Below are positions 1 through 10,995 of a DNA stretch of 64,000 bases, piece after piece (the stretch's first letter is position 1; the number at the start of each line of letters is the position of its first letter). Source of the stretch: Tetranychus cinnabarinus (lineage: Eukaryota; Arthropoda; Arachnida; Trombidiformes; Tetranychidae); NCBI GenBank assembly GCA_022266195.1, contig WHVY01000001.1:11594001-11658000 (forward strand), written 5' to 3'. A program made the translations under genes and the position numbers. The notes beneath the pieces were generated by a model. The model saw nothing but the letters and a program-made list of their open reading frames with translations, made no database searches and had not been told where the DNA came from.

Positions 1-23
1 TTCAATTCAGAAATCAGCTCAGG

Positions 24-1524
24 ATGCCATCATATCGTTTCTTGGTGACAGCCTTTGATGCGTAAGTAATTTATTGATATTTATTAATTTGTGTTGATTA
101 ATCCCTTCTGATGTGACATCTGATTGTCACTTTATATCTTGTTTATTTCAAAATCAACTTTGCTAACACCATTTCATGTATTGACTAATTAGTAACGAGT
201 TTGTAATGAGTATTGAACTAATTTGCGTTTGAATTTCCGCTTTTTCAGTTTAGGGCATATCAATGCAGCTTTAGGTTTTGCTGAAGGTTTAAAGGCTGCT
301 GGACATGAAGTTTATTTTGTTCATCGTGAAAAACACAGACATTTAGCAGTTAAAAGAGGATTTTCATTCATTCCGTTTGATAATCAATTGGGTGAAACAG
401 CTTTGGAGGACTCAATTTCCCAATGGATGGATGCATTTGCGGATAAATTTAGACAAGAACCGTTGAAACGTTTTAAAGAAATGACTTTAGAAGAACAAGA
501 AGCCTCCAGAGCTCAGGCTGAATTTTTTGCCGCATTGAATGGGGCCTTGGATAGAATAGTTTCAAATGAAAACAATAAATTTGATGGTATTGTTTCTGAT
601 TTCCCGGCTCCATGTCCATTCCTGTACAAGCATTCAATTCCATGGTTTCCACTTGCATCATTGAATCCATTGATATTGTATCCAAAAGGTCCTCCACCAT
701 TTTCTGGTTACTCAGTAAACAGTGATCCATCTAATTGGGATGAATTTAGAGAAGCCTACCAACGAGCTAATTCAAGATTAACTGAAGCTAATAATGCATA
801 CTTGGATGCTGCCGGTCTTCCAAACGTAAGATATAATTCAGCAAGGTTCGTTGATAACCCTCAGACAGTTGGATTTTATCATTACCCAGCTGACTTGGAT
901 TACATTGAATGTGAACCAAAAGACCCTAATTGGCATCGTGTTGATGCCTGGGTTCGTCAACCAGATTTTGATACTGAATTTGTTATTCCAGAAAAGTTGC
1001 AATATAAACCAGGAAAAGTAATTTACTTTTCGTTGGGATCATTAGGATCCGCTGATTTGGTCATTATGAAAAAATTAATTGCTATTCTAGCCAAATCACC
1101 GCATAAATTTATCATATCAAAAGGTCCACGAGGTGATGCACTAGAATTGGCCGACAACATGTGGGGTGAAAATTATGTTAACCAGATTAAGGTTATTCAA
1201 GGAGTCGATCTAGTCATAACTCATGGAGGAAACAATACTTTTATGGAAACACTTTATTACGGGAAACCAATGATTGTCATTCCCTATTTTTATGATCAAT
1301 TTGATAATGCTCAGAGAGTTGTAGACAAAAACATCGGCTTCCGCATCAATCCGTACGAACTTGATGAAGATTATCTTCTTAGCTGCATTGAGAAGATATT
1401 TGAGGACAAAGAAATGCAAGATCGAGTCAAAGCCATTTCACATAACATGAGAAATTCAAATAGTTTATCTGAAGCCGTCAAATTGATTGAGAAACAAATT
1501 GGACAAAGGGGAACCACATTGTAA
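24..1524 (+). CDS. UDP-glycosyltransferase A (two exons, 437 aa)
   Basis: This is a family-1 glycosyltransferase that would move a sugar from a UDP-sugar to small lipophilic molecules, a detoxification step. Exon 1 (24-61) starts at the ATG that opens MPSYRFLVTA and ends at a GTAAGT donor. Exon 2 (249-1524) follows a TTTTTCAG acceptor, and the 187-bp intron is phase 2. The spliced protein has the GHINAALG acceptor-site motif near residue 14, whose His is the expected catalytic base. The donor-binding signature THGGNNTFMETLYYGKPM followed by DQFDNAQRV lies in the C-terminal half. There is no C-terminal membrane anchor or signal peptide, unlike animal microsomal UGTs, which suits the cytosolic bacterial-type UGTs known in spider mites. 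It is first in a tandem array with the genes at 4028 and 22910. The substrate cannot be read from the sequence. Confidence 0.93.
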
Positions 1525-1860
1525 AAGTTTATACATTGTATTATATTTTTACAATTTTTATGTTGATTAAAAATTTATAAGATGAAATTATCCACAACTC
1601 TTATCGAATTTCAGGAAATCGGTTGATCTTTATATTGGTTTCATATCTTATTTAGTGAATGCCATTTTTAAATTATGTTCATAGTATATGGGTTTAAGTT
1701 AATCAATCAATTGGTGAAAAATTGATTCAGTTTGCTCGGGAAAAGACATTTTATAGCAACTTGCTGTAGGGTTGTTGGTGAAGCAGAATTAATTTGAGTT
1801 TGCAAATTCTGTGCAAAAAGGAATTGATAGTCAAAAATACATGAATTAAAATCTAAGCTT

Positions 1861-1893
1861 ACTACTAACATATTATTAATATGTTAGTAGTAT
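1861..1893. repeat. Perfect 16-bp-arm palindrome
   Basis: The arms at 1861-1876 and 1878-1893 are exact reverse complements around a single T, reading TACTACTAACATATTA on the left. It would form a tight hairpin or cruciform about 340 bp past the stop of UGT A. It may be the remnant of a small inverted-repeat element, and no function is evident. Confidence 0.8.
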
Positions 1894-3673
1894 ACATACA
1901 TGTTAGTATTAACACTCAAACCAAACTTTTCTATCAGATAGTGTTAGTTTGAGATTCTTGGTCAACGGATAGAAAAGTTATAAGTTCAAAGTGGAAATAT
2001 TTCGTTTTAATACGTGCTTCTTATCTTTGAATCAGGACTCAGCAAATACCAAACAGAATATTAAAAATTGTGTTCACTACAATATCACAAATAACCTTTA
2101 TACATGTAAATGCAGCATTTTTCTGATAACCTAAGTAATACCATGATGTAACTTTTCTTATACTTGATCTTGAGTGATTTCGTACTTCAATACATGTTTA
2201 ACCTGTCATGAGAAAAGTTGGGTCTAATTGTCTACTCAACTCTCTGCATAAGATTTTTCTTGGAAATGGATTAAGAAAGGTTCAAGATAAATGCTGATAT
2301 ATTTTATCCTAGGTGCTAACAAAGCTTAACCTAATTTTAGGATTTAATAACATGAAGCTTAGGGCAAAAGTATTGGAAATTCATTTGAATTATGAATTAT
2401 GACGATTTGATTGTATCAGGGTCTTGAGTACTTTGAAATATACATTTGAATAGAAACTTCTAAGTTAAGATTTCTTTATTAACCAGTTAATTGCCATATT
2501 TTAGATGATCGCATTGAAAAAATACAGTAGAGTTATAAATAAAGCTCAAATTTTACTGAAATGGATCATGAATATCTCATAATGGGAACAAGATACAACA
2601 ATTAGATTAGTCTTCAGTAAATAAACCATGAAACTAAACCATGATCATTGAGGGATCTTTTATTTCGAAGCTAAAACTTGTTCAATTCCTAATACCTTAG
2701 CACTAACAATGTAAGTTTTTCAATTGGTATTATTTTCTATTTGAACCCAATGTAGCTAAATTTTTCCCATTTGTTTTTTAGGTAAAGGTTTAAATTGTTG
2801 ATTTTGATATTGCATGAAATAAGACAATAAACCCAAAATTGTACTGATTTGAAGTTTGAAAATTTTTTTGTCTAAACTAAACTTCAAAACCTAAACCAGA
2901 AAATTTGGACCTCCAGCTGCAAGGATCAACGAGAAAACGATTGGACCATTGTATCTCAAACTCCTCATTCGTTATAGCGCATGATAAAATAACACGATTA
3001 GTGGAAAAATGATGCTTATAAGTGCTATTAATTATTCAGTTTCAAAGTTGTGGGATCACTGATGAAAAAACAATCATTTTGAAATCAATAGAATGATTGA
3101 TAAATTGAGAGAAAGTGTTCAATTTTTGATATTCACTAACCCTTTCTGACAGTAAATTATTAATTGAATGGTTTATAAGATTTTCTTTATCTGCTTTCGC
3201 TGCTTTATTTAACCAAATATCAAAGCCATCTGTTGTAAAGTCGGGAAAAGTGTATTTCCATTAAAAATGCTATCAGAAAAATTAGTTTGATGATGAATCT
3301 GGTTCCATAACTGTACAAAAAGGCATCGAAGTTGTAACTTTAAACGATCAATATTGTTGATACGACAATTTGATTCACTGTTCAAATTGACTCTATTTTC
3401 ATATTTTACAAACTCACCGATCCTTAACACTTAACTCGAATTCAAAGTTTGTGACTTATTCTTTCAATAGACGAACACATTTTTCAATTTTGCGTATCGA
3501 AATATTACATGAAATAACTTTTTTATTTCAAGATCATGTTCAAGTGCTTCAGATTGCATAATATTTAACAAGCAGTAAAAGCGTGCAATTCATCCATTGA
3601 CATTGGAATGCATTGCGAATAGCAATATTGCATTATCGATGAGAATTTCAGAAATTTATCTGCAGATGATAAT

Positions 3674-3904
3674 ATTCAGTCTTCATGCACTGAAAACAAA
3701 CAAGTGAAAGCTATCATATCCATGATTCGGTTCCAGCAAATCTATTTAAAACCATTATGAAATACTCATTATTCATTGTAAGTGTTCAGAATATTTCGTT
3801 TAGCAGCGTGCTTCTTATTTCATGTGTGATTATTCAGTCTCCATGTACTGAAACAAACAAATGAAAGCTATCATATCAATCATCTGATTCCAGCTAATCT
3901 GTTT
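3674..3904. repeat. Direct repeat in the UGT B upstream region
   Basis: A segment of about 74 bp at 3674-3747 recurs at 3832-3904 with scattered mismatches. Both copies share the block GAAAGCTATCATATC and a following TTCCAGC. The pair ends about 120 bp before the ATG of UGT B, so it lies in the likely promoter and 5' leader. It is either a local duplication or a duplicated regulatory module. Confidence 0.7.
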
Positions 3905-4027
3905 GTGAATCATTGAGCTGCCCTATTTATATTCCGATTTATTATGTTTTATGCTCATAATTTGATTCGAGCTTCAATACAAAACTTCAACTGACTCGCC
4001 TGACTTCAATTCAAAAATCAGCTCAAG

Positions 4028-5782
4028 ATGCCATCATATCGTTTCTTGGTGACAGCCATTGATGCGTAAGTAATTTATTGATATTTATTAATTTGTGTTA
4101 ATTAATCCCTTCTGATGTGACATCTGATTGTCACTTTATATCTTGTTTATTTCAAAATCAACTTTGCTAACACCATTTCATCTATTGACTGTGTTGATAG
4201 TTAACTAGTTAAATCTTTTTGAATAAGCTTCTGAAAATTACATTATTATTGTCTTCATAAATAGAGTTTATTTACGTTATTTAACCATAACTTGAATTTT
4301 TGAGGATTTGTTTACTTTTTTCGCTTTTATGTTCTTAATTAATTTTTTTGAGCTACTATGATATTTCTGTCAACTTCACTCATGTTAATTAATACAAATA
4401 TGACCCTTGACCATGTTTTTGTCTTTTAAATCGAAACACGTATTTAGTTTTAATCCATGATAATGAGTATGTAACTAATTTGCGTTTGATATTTCGCTTC
4501 TTTCAGTTATGGACATATCAATGCCGCTTTAGGGTTTGCTGAAGGTTTAAAGGCTGCTGGACATGAAGTTTATTTTGCTCATCATGAAAAACACAGACAT
4601 TTAGCGGTTAAAAGAGGATTTTCATTCATTCCGTTTCCTAAAACATTGAGTGTAGCAGATATGGGACAAGCAATGAACTATTGGATTGCTTTGTGTGGTG
4701 ATGAAATTCGCCAGGAACCATTGAAACGTTACCTTACAATGTCTGTATTTGAACGAGAATCTCTGGCAGGTTCAGTTCTTTACTTCACTCCATTGAACAA
4801 CGCCTTGAATGATATTGTCAATGATGAAAACTATAAATTTGATGGAATTGTTGGTGATCTGACAGCTCCATTCCCTTTTCTGTACAAGAATTCAATTCCT
4901 TGGTTTCCACTCACATCGCTAAATCCATTGGTATTGTATCCAAAAGGACCTCCGCCGTCATCTGGTTACTCAGTAAACAGTGATCCATCTAATTGGGATG
5001 AATTTAGAGAGGCTTATGCAAAAGCTCATGCAAAGATAACTGAGGCTACTAATGCCTGCTTGGATGCTGCCGGTCTTCCAAACGTAAGATACAATTCAGC
5101 GAGGTTCGTTGACAATCCTCAGACCGTTGGATTTTATCATTACCCAGCTGACTTGGATTATACTGAATGTGAACCAAAAGAACCCAATTGGCATCGTGTT
5201 GATGGCTGGATTCGTCAACCAGATTTGGATACTGAATTTGTTATCCCAGAAAAGTTACAAGATAAACCAGGAAAAGTAATTTACTTTTCATTGGGATCAA
5301 TAGGATCTGCCGATTTGGTTATAATGAAAAAGTTAATTGCTATTCTAGCCAAATCACCGCATAAATTTATCATATCAAAAGGACCAAGAGGCGATGAACT
5401 TGAATTGGCCGACAACATGTGGGGTGAAAATTATGTTAACCAGGTCGCGGTTGTTCAAAAAGCTGATCTGGTTATAACTCATGGAGGGAACAATACTTTT
5501 ATGGAAACACTTTATTATGGGAAGCCAATGATTGTCATTCCTTATTTTTATGATCAATTTGATAATGCACAAAGAGTGATCGACAAAAAAATTGGCTTTC
5601 GTCTCAATCCATATCAAATTGACGAAGATTATCTTCTTGATTGCATTGAGAAGATATTCAACGACAAGGAAATGCTAGATAGAGTTAAAGCCATTTCGCA
5701 TAACATGAGAACTTCAAACAGCTTTTCTGAAGCGATCAAAATGATTGAAAAACATATTGAACAAAGTAAAAGTAAATTGTAA
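4028..5782 (+). CDS. UDP-glycosyltransferase B (two exons, 437 aa)
   Basis: A tandem paralogue of UGT A with the same architecture. Exon 1 (4028-4065) is nearly identical and ends at GTAAGT. Exon 2 (4507-5782) begins after TTTCAG with the codons for YGHINAALG. The intron is 441 bp against 187 bp in gene A: its first 130 bp and its last 40 bp match, and about 250 bp in the middle are extra. The donor-sugar motif THGGNNTFMETLYYGKPM and DQFDNAQRV are intact. The acceptor-side N-terminal half (from about residue 55 to 105) differs most between A and B, as expected if the copies take different substrates. Exon 2 runs open upstream to the acceptor with no alternative start, so the spliced start at 4028 is preferred. 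Confidence 0.93.
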
Positions 5783-5941
5783 ATCTAATTCATTGTTTTA
5801 TAAGTTTCCAATTAGCCCTCTGTCTAAAATTTTTCAGATGAATTATAAAAAAAATCACGAAAAATTATTCTTTAAATGCATCATTGATAGCGCATCTTGG
5901 GCATCTGCTGATAATGAATTCAAGAAATTGAGATTATAACC

Positions 5942-6392
5942 AGGGCTTTTCAAAAGGCATTAAATCATTTTTTAATCAAAAAGGCATAAATTTTATGCCT
6001 TTCGTCTATCTTTTCCCTTTCTTTTCTCTTTCTTTTTTCAACTTTATCAGCCTTAATCTGTCCTAAATAAAAGATAGTCGCCTTTTTTTGACCAATTTTG
6101 TTGATAATTTTTCCCATTGAAAATCAATGGACTTTTCTTAGGTTTATCTTTTATGCCTGAAAGCATATAAAGGGTGTAACGCGTAAAAAGTGAAGATTAT
6201 TTTAAAGTGATAAAAATTAAGACAAAGATAACAATGATAAGAATGTTGACAGAAAGAGAAGAAGACACAAACTGGACATTCTTATCAGTGTCTTCTCCAT
6301 ATTCATTCTTATCAAATTAAAATAATCTTCACTTTTTACGCGTTACACCCTTTACATAAGATAGACGAAAGGCATAAAATGTGAAAAGCCCT
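5942..6392. mobile_element. Mutator-type MITE with nested hairpins
   Basis: The 451-bp element has terminal inverted repeats beginning AGGGCTTTTCA and ending TGAAAAGCCCT. It is flanked by a perfect 10-bp duplication GATTATAACC (5932-5941 and 6393-6402). Duplications of 9-11 bp are the hallmark of Mutator-like transposons. Further inverted repeats nest inside: AAAGGCATAAA-type arms with GATAGACGAAAGGCAT, then a 35-bp arm at 6171-6205 pairing with 6317-6353, and an inner GAAGACAC/GTGTCTTC pair around 6259-6294. There is no coding capacity. It must be mobilised in trans, possibly by a MULE transposase such as the one at 61602. Confidence 0.88.
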
Positions 6393-6402
6393 GATTATAA
6401 CC

Positions 6403-7408
6403 TATGGGCAAAAAGTTTGAAACAAATATACAAATTATGTTTAAATCTTTTTCTTGATACGCCAATTAATCTACAGAATAAAAATCAATTGTAAAAATTC
6501 AACTTCAATCACCGCGGAAGGGTGCCAAAAACGTAAAATTTAAAGCAAATGGTTCTATGTATAGTAAGACATTATACTGGGTGTAACAGTCAAATAGCCG
6601 GTTTTGAATCGCTAATAACTTTTTCGTCCTTTGCTCGAATTTAAAATTTCTTTCGAATTCTCATAGTTAGTCAAAACTTTTGATTCAGATGATATCTTGC
6701 AAAATAATTACATTATTTCCTACCCCCTTTCTTTCACTTTTGCCTTTGTCCCTAACGATAGCCCGAGGGCAAACATCTGCACTTGTAATTTATTACTTTG
6801 TTTACTCTTTTCTTGCCTTTTCTTCCTTTTCTCCACTACGACAAGAAGCAAAAAGAGAAGAAAGGACACTTAAGATGGGATGTTGGAGCAAAACACATCA
6901 TTTCTCTAATCTTTGTACCCTTATTCTATGTTTTGACCGTTCGCTTTTCCTTTTTCTTTTCTCATTTTAAAACTTAATAAAGAGGTATCCTTATACTTAT
7001 ATTTACGTTCACCTTTATTCAACCCGAAACCACGTCCTTTCAGTGTTTCACATGGAGGTTCCACCGAGAGCCTGAAAACCTGTTAATGATCCTACGGGAA
7101 AGAGTCTAATGCTCACTTAACAGACTCAGGTTACTTAAACTAAGATATCACTATAACAGTGCGTCTAAGTTATCCGTCAATTATTTACCAATTCTTCATA
7201 TTTTTTACGTATTTTATTATCCAATAGTTTTACATATTCAATTACTTATCCTGCTTACAATTTTCAATACATTTGTTTTCACTTCTTATTTCGCATTATT
7301 ATTGATTGACCTAAACTATTTGAGTTTATGGGTTAAAACCACAATCCGGGTACTGCAGACCAGATGCAACACCTGGAACTCCAGAAGGCCCAGCAACTTG
7401 TTCATCTG
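6403..7408. other. Unassigned interspersed-repeat DNA
   Basis: No gene is supported here. The stretch 6714-6793 is a direct repeat of 9736-9818, sharing the core GCAAACATCTGCACTTGTAA, and is followed in both places by T/C-rich DNA. The open frame at 6680-6970 crosses this repeat and has no recognisable protein features. Confidence 0.5.
6714..6793. repeat. Direct repeat copy 1 (partner at 9736-9818)
   Basis: About 80 bp with a shared core GCAAACATCTGCACTTGTAA and a preceding GCCTTTGTCCCTAAC. The second copy, in the same orientation, lies 3 kb downstream. Together they bracket the LINE fragment and the zinc-finger repeat pseudogene, so they may be ends of one old composite element or two members of a dispersed family. 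Confidence 0.75.
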
Positions 7409-8093
7409 TTATGTATCCTCGAGCTTCACTTCCGTTTCGAGAAACACCCTACCATTTTGAACAGTTACATCAATGATGTGAATGGGCCTTACTTTGAAAT
7501 ATTGAAAAATCCCATACAAATCGAATTGTAGCCTAATCATAAAATGATCAGAACCACCAAGATGTTCAGTGGTTTCACAAAAACTCAAACCACTGAACAT
7601 CGCATGATTTACAAAAACCAGATCGTTCACGGTTTCAGTCATTCCTCGAAAACAATTCGGTTGACAGGAATTAACGACCATGAGTCCAGCTTTTTCAGTA
7701 TAATGTTTAAGAAACTGCACCTGCGGTTCGTTTTCGACTGTTCTTACAGTTCTCGTCAGACCAGGTTGAATGATAAGCATTAAAATCTCCTAGTAAAATA
7801 ACAAGTGCGTCAGGAGGAACTTGCGAACACATCGCTGTAAGTTCCTGCACATGTAACATATATTGGTTGTTACTTAAAACACTCGCTGTTGGTGACAAAT
7901 AAGCAACAATAATCAACAATTTTAGATTACACCAGCTAGCTTTTATAACAACATAATGTTGACTGACTCGATATAATGCTGTAGCAATGAAAGAATCAGA
8001 ATCACGCGTTAAAATTCCTGCATCCCTAGGCACAGTAGATATGTGTTTTCGAACCGGAACGCCTTCACGATTCTCCGGCAAACAGCTAGACAC
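7409..8093 (-). pseudogene. Non-LTR retrotransposon endonuclease fragment
   Basis: Two adjacent minus-strand frames together resemble an apurinic-type endonuclease/exonuclease/phosphatase domain from a LINE. The upstream part (8093-7707) has the hydrophobic strand leading into LLGDFNAYHSTW, which holds the family GDFNA metal-site motif. The downstream part (7780-7409) contains the NDLVFV segment and GGSDHFMI, matching the family SDH catalytic motif near the end of the domain. A frameshift separates the two near 7.7-7.8 kb. No reverse transcriptase follows, so this is a dead fragment. Confidence 0.75.
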
Positions 8094-8631
8094 TCTGTAA
8101 AACAGCCAATATCAGCCTTGAAACGCACAAAACATTAGTTGCCTCCACAGTATGTCCACAATTACCATACAAAATATCAAATGGGGCAAGTATTTTTAAC
8201 ATTTTTTTAAACGTAAAAGTAGAAGAAGGGATGACAACTTTCAAAGGTAAAAGGTAAGAGAGAAATGAAACCATTTTGGTTCTTTCTAAACAACCTTTTT
8301 ACCGTGGCAGCTTTTTTTTGTACCACGTTGTAGTTGCTTTGTGTTGCCTCTCTCGTTCTCTAACCCCAGACCCACAACTTATAATTTCAACATTTCAACA
8401 CATATTTAAATTAGCAATTTTTAATTTTTTGTTCACTCAATTTTTCACAAACTATTTATTCAATTTCAGCCATACTAGTACCAATCAGTTCCTTTTGACG
8501 AGGAGAAAACGTTCATCACCTTGAAAATTTCAATTCTAAAATTTTCAATCAAATGACACAATTATTTCAAAAAAAATTCACAAATTCAATTTTTTATTCA
8601 AGTCACACATGTTTACAGAAGGTCAAACAAT

Positions 8632-9500
8632 TCATTTACTTTGTTTTTTTGCTTTACCGGCCTTTCTTCCGGAATTCGTTGTCCGCAAGTCGGGGGGCGG
8701 CACATAGTTAGCTATGTCCATGGATCCTGGACAGTTGTCCTCAGGTACCAAAGTACTCGCAGCTGTGGCGTACAGAACACCTTGCACCACAACCTCTCTT
8801 CTCATGTTCAATAGTTCTATCTCGTCGATGTACCCTCTAAAGCAGAACCTACATTTAAATTTAGGTACAACCTCTTCTTCGGGTTCATATTCGTTTAGGA
8901 ATTCGAGATCGGCCGCATATTTTTTTTTAAATTTATATGTTTGGAATAATTAACGATGTCGGACATCCGCTCAGGGGTGTCCTTCCAGGTTGCCCTACAC
9001 CACACATCAACGGACTCATCTCCCTTTCGGGTTGCAAGAAATGCATGAGAAACACTTTCTATTTCAAAATTTCCCGTTGTAGGGGCAGCAGCATTGGAGG
9101 TACATAATCCTCTAGTTTTGAATGCCAGTACATACTTCACCACGGGAGATACAACCCCAGATATCGCAATTGTGTCTGATTGAACCTGCGTAAGGGCAGG
9201 CTTTTTCATGTTTAACCATTTGGTTAAGGCGTCCACCATTTTTTTCGCACCACCGGCACTTGAATTTACCTTCGATATGGCGGTTTGGATCGTAGCCATT
9301 CAGAAGATCCAAATCCTCTCTGGTAGCTTTTCTCATGGGAATGTGTTGATCATATTGGTCTATGTCTGACACGGTCTCAACGAGCTACGGCCCATAACTC
9401 AGCATGAGTTTCATACTTTCTCACGGCACGGAAACAGTGCGTAAATTTTTCTACGTCGTAGTACCCATCGATAGGGGCTGCAGCACTTGAGGTCGAAGTA
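8632..9500 (-). pseudogene. Frameshifted zinc-finger repeat protein, unknown family
   Basis: Read on the minus strand, this region encodes two copies of a unit of roughly 130 residues. Each unit has an AAAP-x-x-G start, then a short 'MSDI..Y..HI...K' block, then 'DL..LN.Y.P......KFKCR.C'. The first copy keeps a C2HC zinc motif (CRWC, then H-x3-C 12 residues on). The second has KFKCRFC only. At least two frameshifts break it: one near 9.15 kb and one at the run of T at about 8929-8938. The last unit ends in a basic tail and a TGA at 8632. The family is not recognised. It may be a transposon-derived DNA-binding protein. What is seen is the duplication and the zinc ligands, and the rest is inference. 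Confidence 0.5.
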
Positions 9501-9735
9501 CGGGTTCTTCTACTTCTTCAACAGTTGTTATACGCGTTATTAAAGTTGAGTTGCCATTGTTGATCAGATGGATCAGAAACAAACAAAAGAAAAAAAACTT
9601 GATGTTTATGTTTGTTGTATGAACAATGTTTCAAATGCTTTTTGTGTGGTCAACGTTAGTTTAAAAATTTTTGTGAATCCATAAGGGACTTTGGAAACAT
9701 TGTAGGTGGGAATGTCAAGACAACTTCTTTTGACC

Positions 9736-9818
9736 CTTATTTCCTACCCTATTTCTTTCCCTATCGCCTTTGTCCCTAACCATAGTCCAAGAGCAAACAT
9801 CTGCACTTGTAATTTGTG
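9736..9818. repeat. Direct repeat copy 2 (partner at 6714-6793)
   Basis: Same-orientation copy of the 80-bp repeat at 6714, with the same GCAAACATCTGCACTTGTAA core. It is followed by T/C-rich sequence, as copy 1 is. No terminal inverted repeat or target duplication was seen around either copy. Confidence 0.75.
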
Positions 9819-10116
9819 AAGGATAGAAAAACATGTTTCTCTTTCTTATCTTTCCACTCATCCTCTTCCCTCTCGGTCTCTTTCTTTTTTTCTTTCTTTT
9901 GTAACTCTCTTTATACCTATCTTGCGAACTTATAGACACTTTTGCTCGGTTTTTCGCGCTCTTTTCAATGCATATCGATTTTATATGTTATCAAAATAAC
10001 TTACCGTATTGACGCGCATAGTGGCACCGCACTTTAAAATGAGCGCGCTACACTTAGAGGCACAATTTTAAGACAATAGAGGCGCCGCTGAATAATAAAC
10101 CAAAATTTACATTTTA

Positions 10117-10929
10117 ACCGGTCATAAGAGACAGTTTTTGGTCAACTTTTCACGCAAGTCAGTTTTTTATGTTTTAAAGTTTTTTTCGTGATTTTTTAAT
10201 ATTGTTTTAAAAATGTACCGGTCTAGTGACCTGTTCAAGTTCTATGACCCTCAGGAGGAATCGATTAGAAAAATGTAAGTTAAACTATTTACACTCGAAC
10301 CGGTCTTAATATATTATATTTTCTAATTTTTTAGTTATCACAAGTTGGCTTTGAACTACCATCCCGATAAAAATATTGATATTGACCCAAACATAATGAA
10401 GTTGGTGACAGAAAATTCCCGGTTGTATCCCAATGGAGAAGATGGACTTTTATCCTGTTTTCATCGATGTATATAACACATCAGTTGGAAACAAAAAACC
10501 GGTCATAATTAAAGCTAATTTGGACGAAATTAAAAAAGAAGCCGAGCCATTGGAAGTCTATTGGTGCAATTATTGTATGGACCTGTTAAATTAGACCTTG
10601 GGGTCAGATAACTTTAATCTTACATCACGAACCGGTCAAAGAGAAGAATATCAAGCAAACAGATATTGAATATTTGCATACCAAATATCTTCCATATTTT
10701 ATAAATAAAGCTTCGTAATCGAAATAATCGAAATGCTTTTTAAAGCTTTTGACGAGTTTTTGGTAAGTAAATTAAGTTACACTTATTAACAAATTTGACC
10801 GGTTTTTTTACAAACTTAATCTTTAAATAGGTTCTAGACAAACTAGCTTTAAAAAGCTATTTGGTCAGAGAAACTGGTGATGCTAAAATGAAGTTAGCCC
10901 CTGACTACCAAGTCAACATCAAAACCGGT
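10117..10929. promoter_or_regulatory. Homotypic cluster of seven ACCGGT motifs
   Basis: The palindromic hexamer ACCGGT occurs at 10117, 10217, 10299, 10498, 10631, 10798 and 10924, mostly as (A/G)ACCGGT(C/T). In DNA of about one third GC, well under one copy is expected in 813 bp. I noticed only two others in the window (31809 and 42598). The copies fall in putative exons, in introns and upstream DNA alike, so the constraint is on the DNA and not on a peptide. AACCGGTT is the established binding site of the Grainyhead/CP2 transcription factors, so an epithelial enhancer is one reading. Binding sites for a transposase or replication protein are another. Confidence 0.6.
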
Positions 10930-10952
10930 AAAAATCTTAGTGGCTTATTTTA
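10213..10952 (+). pseudogene. J-domain protein gene remnant
   Basis: A putative exon 1 (10213-10274) starts at ATG and ends in a GTAAGT donor. Splicing to the TTTTTTAG acceptor before 10335 gives SIRKIYHKLALNYHPDKN. This is helix II and the HPD loop of a DnaJ J domain, which stimulates Hsp70 ATPase. Downstream, in shifted frames, come an open stretch with WCNYC (about 10440-10595), another ending FINKAS (10600-10719), and a spliced-looking end (10731-10761 joined to 10831-10952). The reading frame is broken in at least two places, so either unseen introns exist or the gene is dead. The J-domain assignment is solid for the HPD segment only; the rest of the protein is not recognised. Confidence 0.5.
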
Positions 10953-10995
10953 AATAATTAAATTAATTTAATTTAAAGATGTAAAAATTTAGTCC

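Larger units (their letters stand above)
1525..4027. other. Intergenic region between UGT genes A and B
   Basis: No coding region is supported in these 2.5 kb. The sequence is AT-rich and holds a perfect palindrome (1861-1893) and a direct repeat just upstream of the next UGT gene (3674-3904). Minus-strand open frames near 3.2-3.4 kb are short and show no recognisable motif. Confidence 0.6.

Noticed and set aside
473..730. Antisense open frames inside the UGT genes
   Set aside because: They are shadows of the conserved UGT coding strand, as are those at 1210, 5375 and 38644.
6680..6970. 96-codon ORF with hydrophobic stretches
   Set aside because: It overlaps a T/C-rich dispersed repeat, which explains the Leu/Phe/Ser-rich translation.
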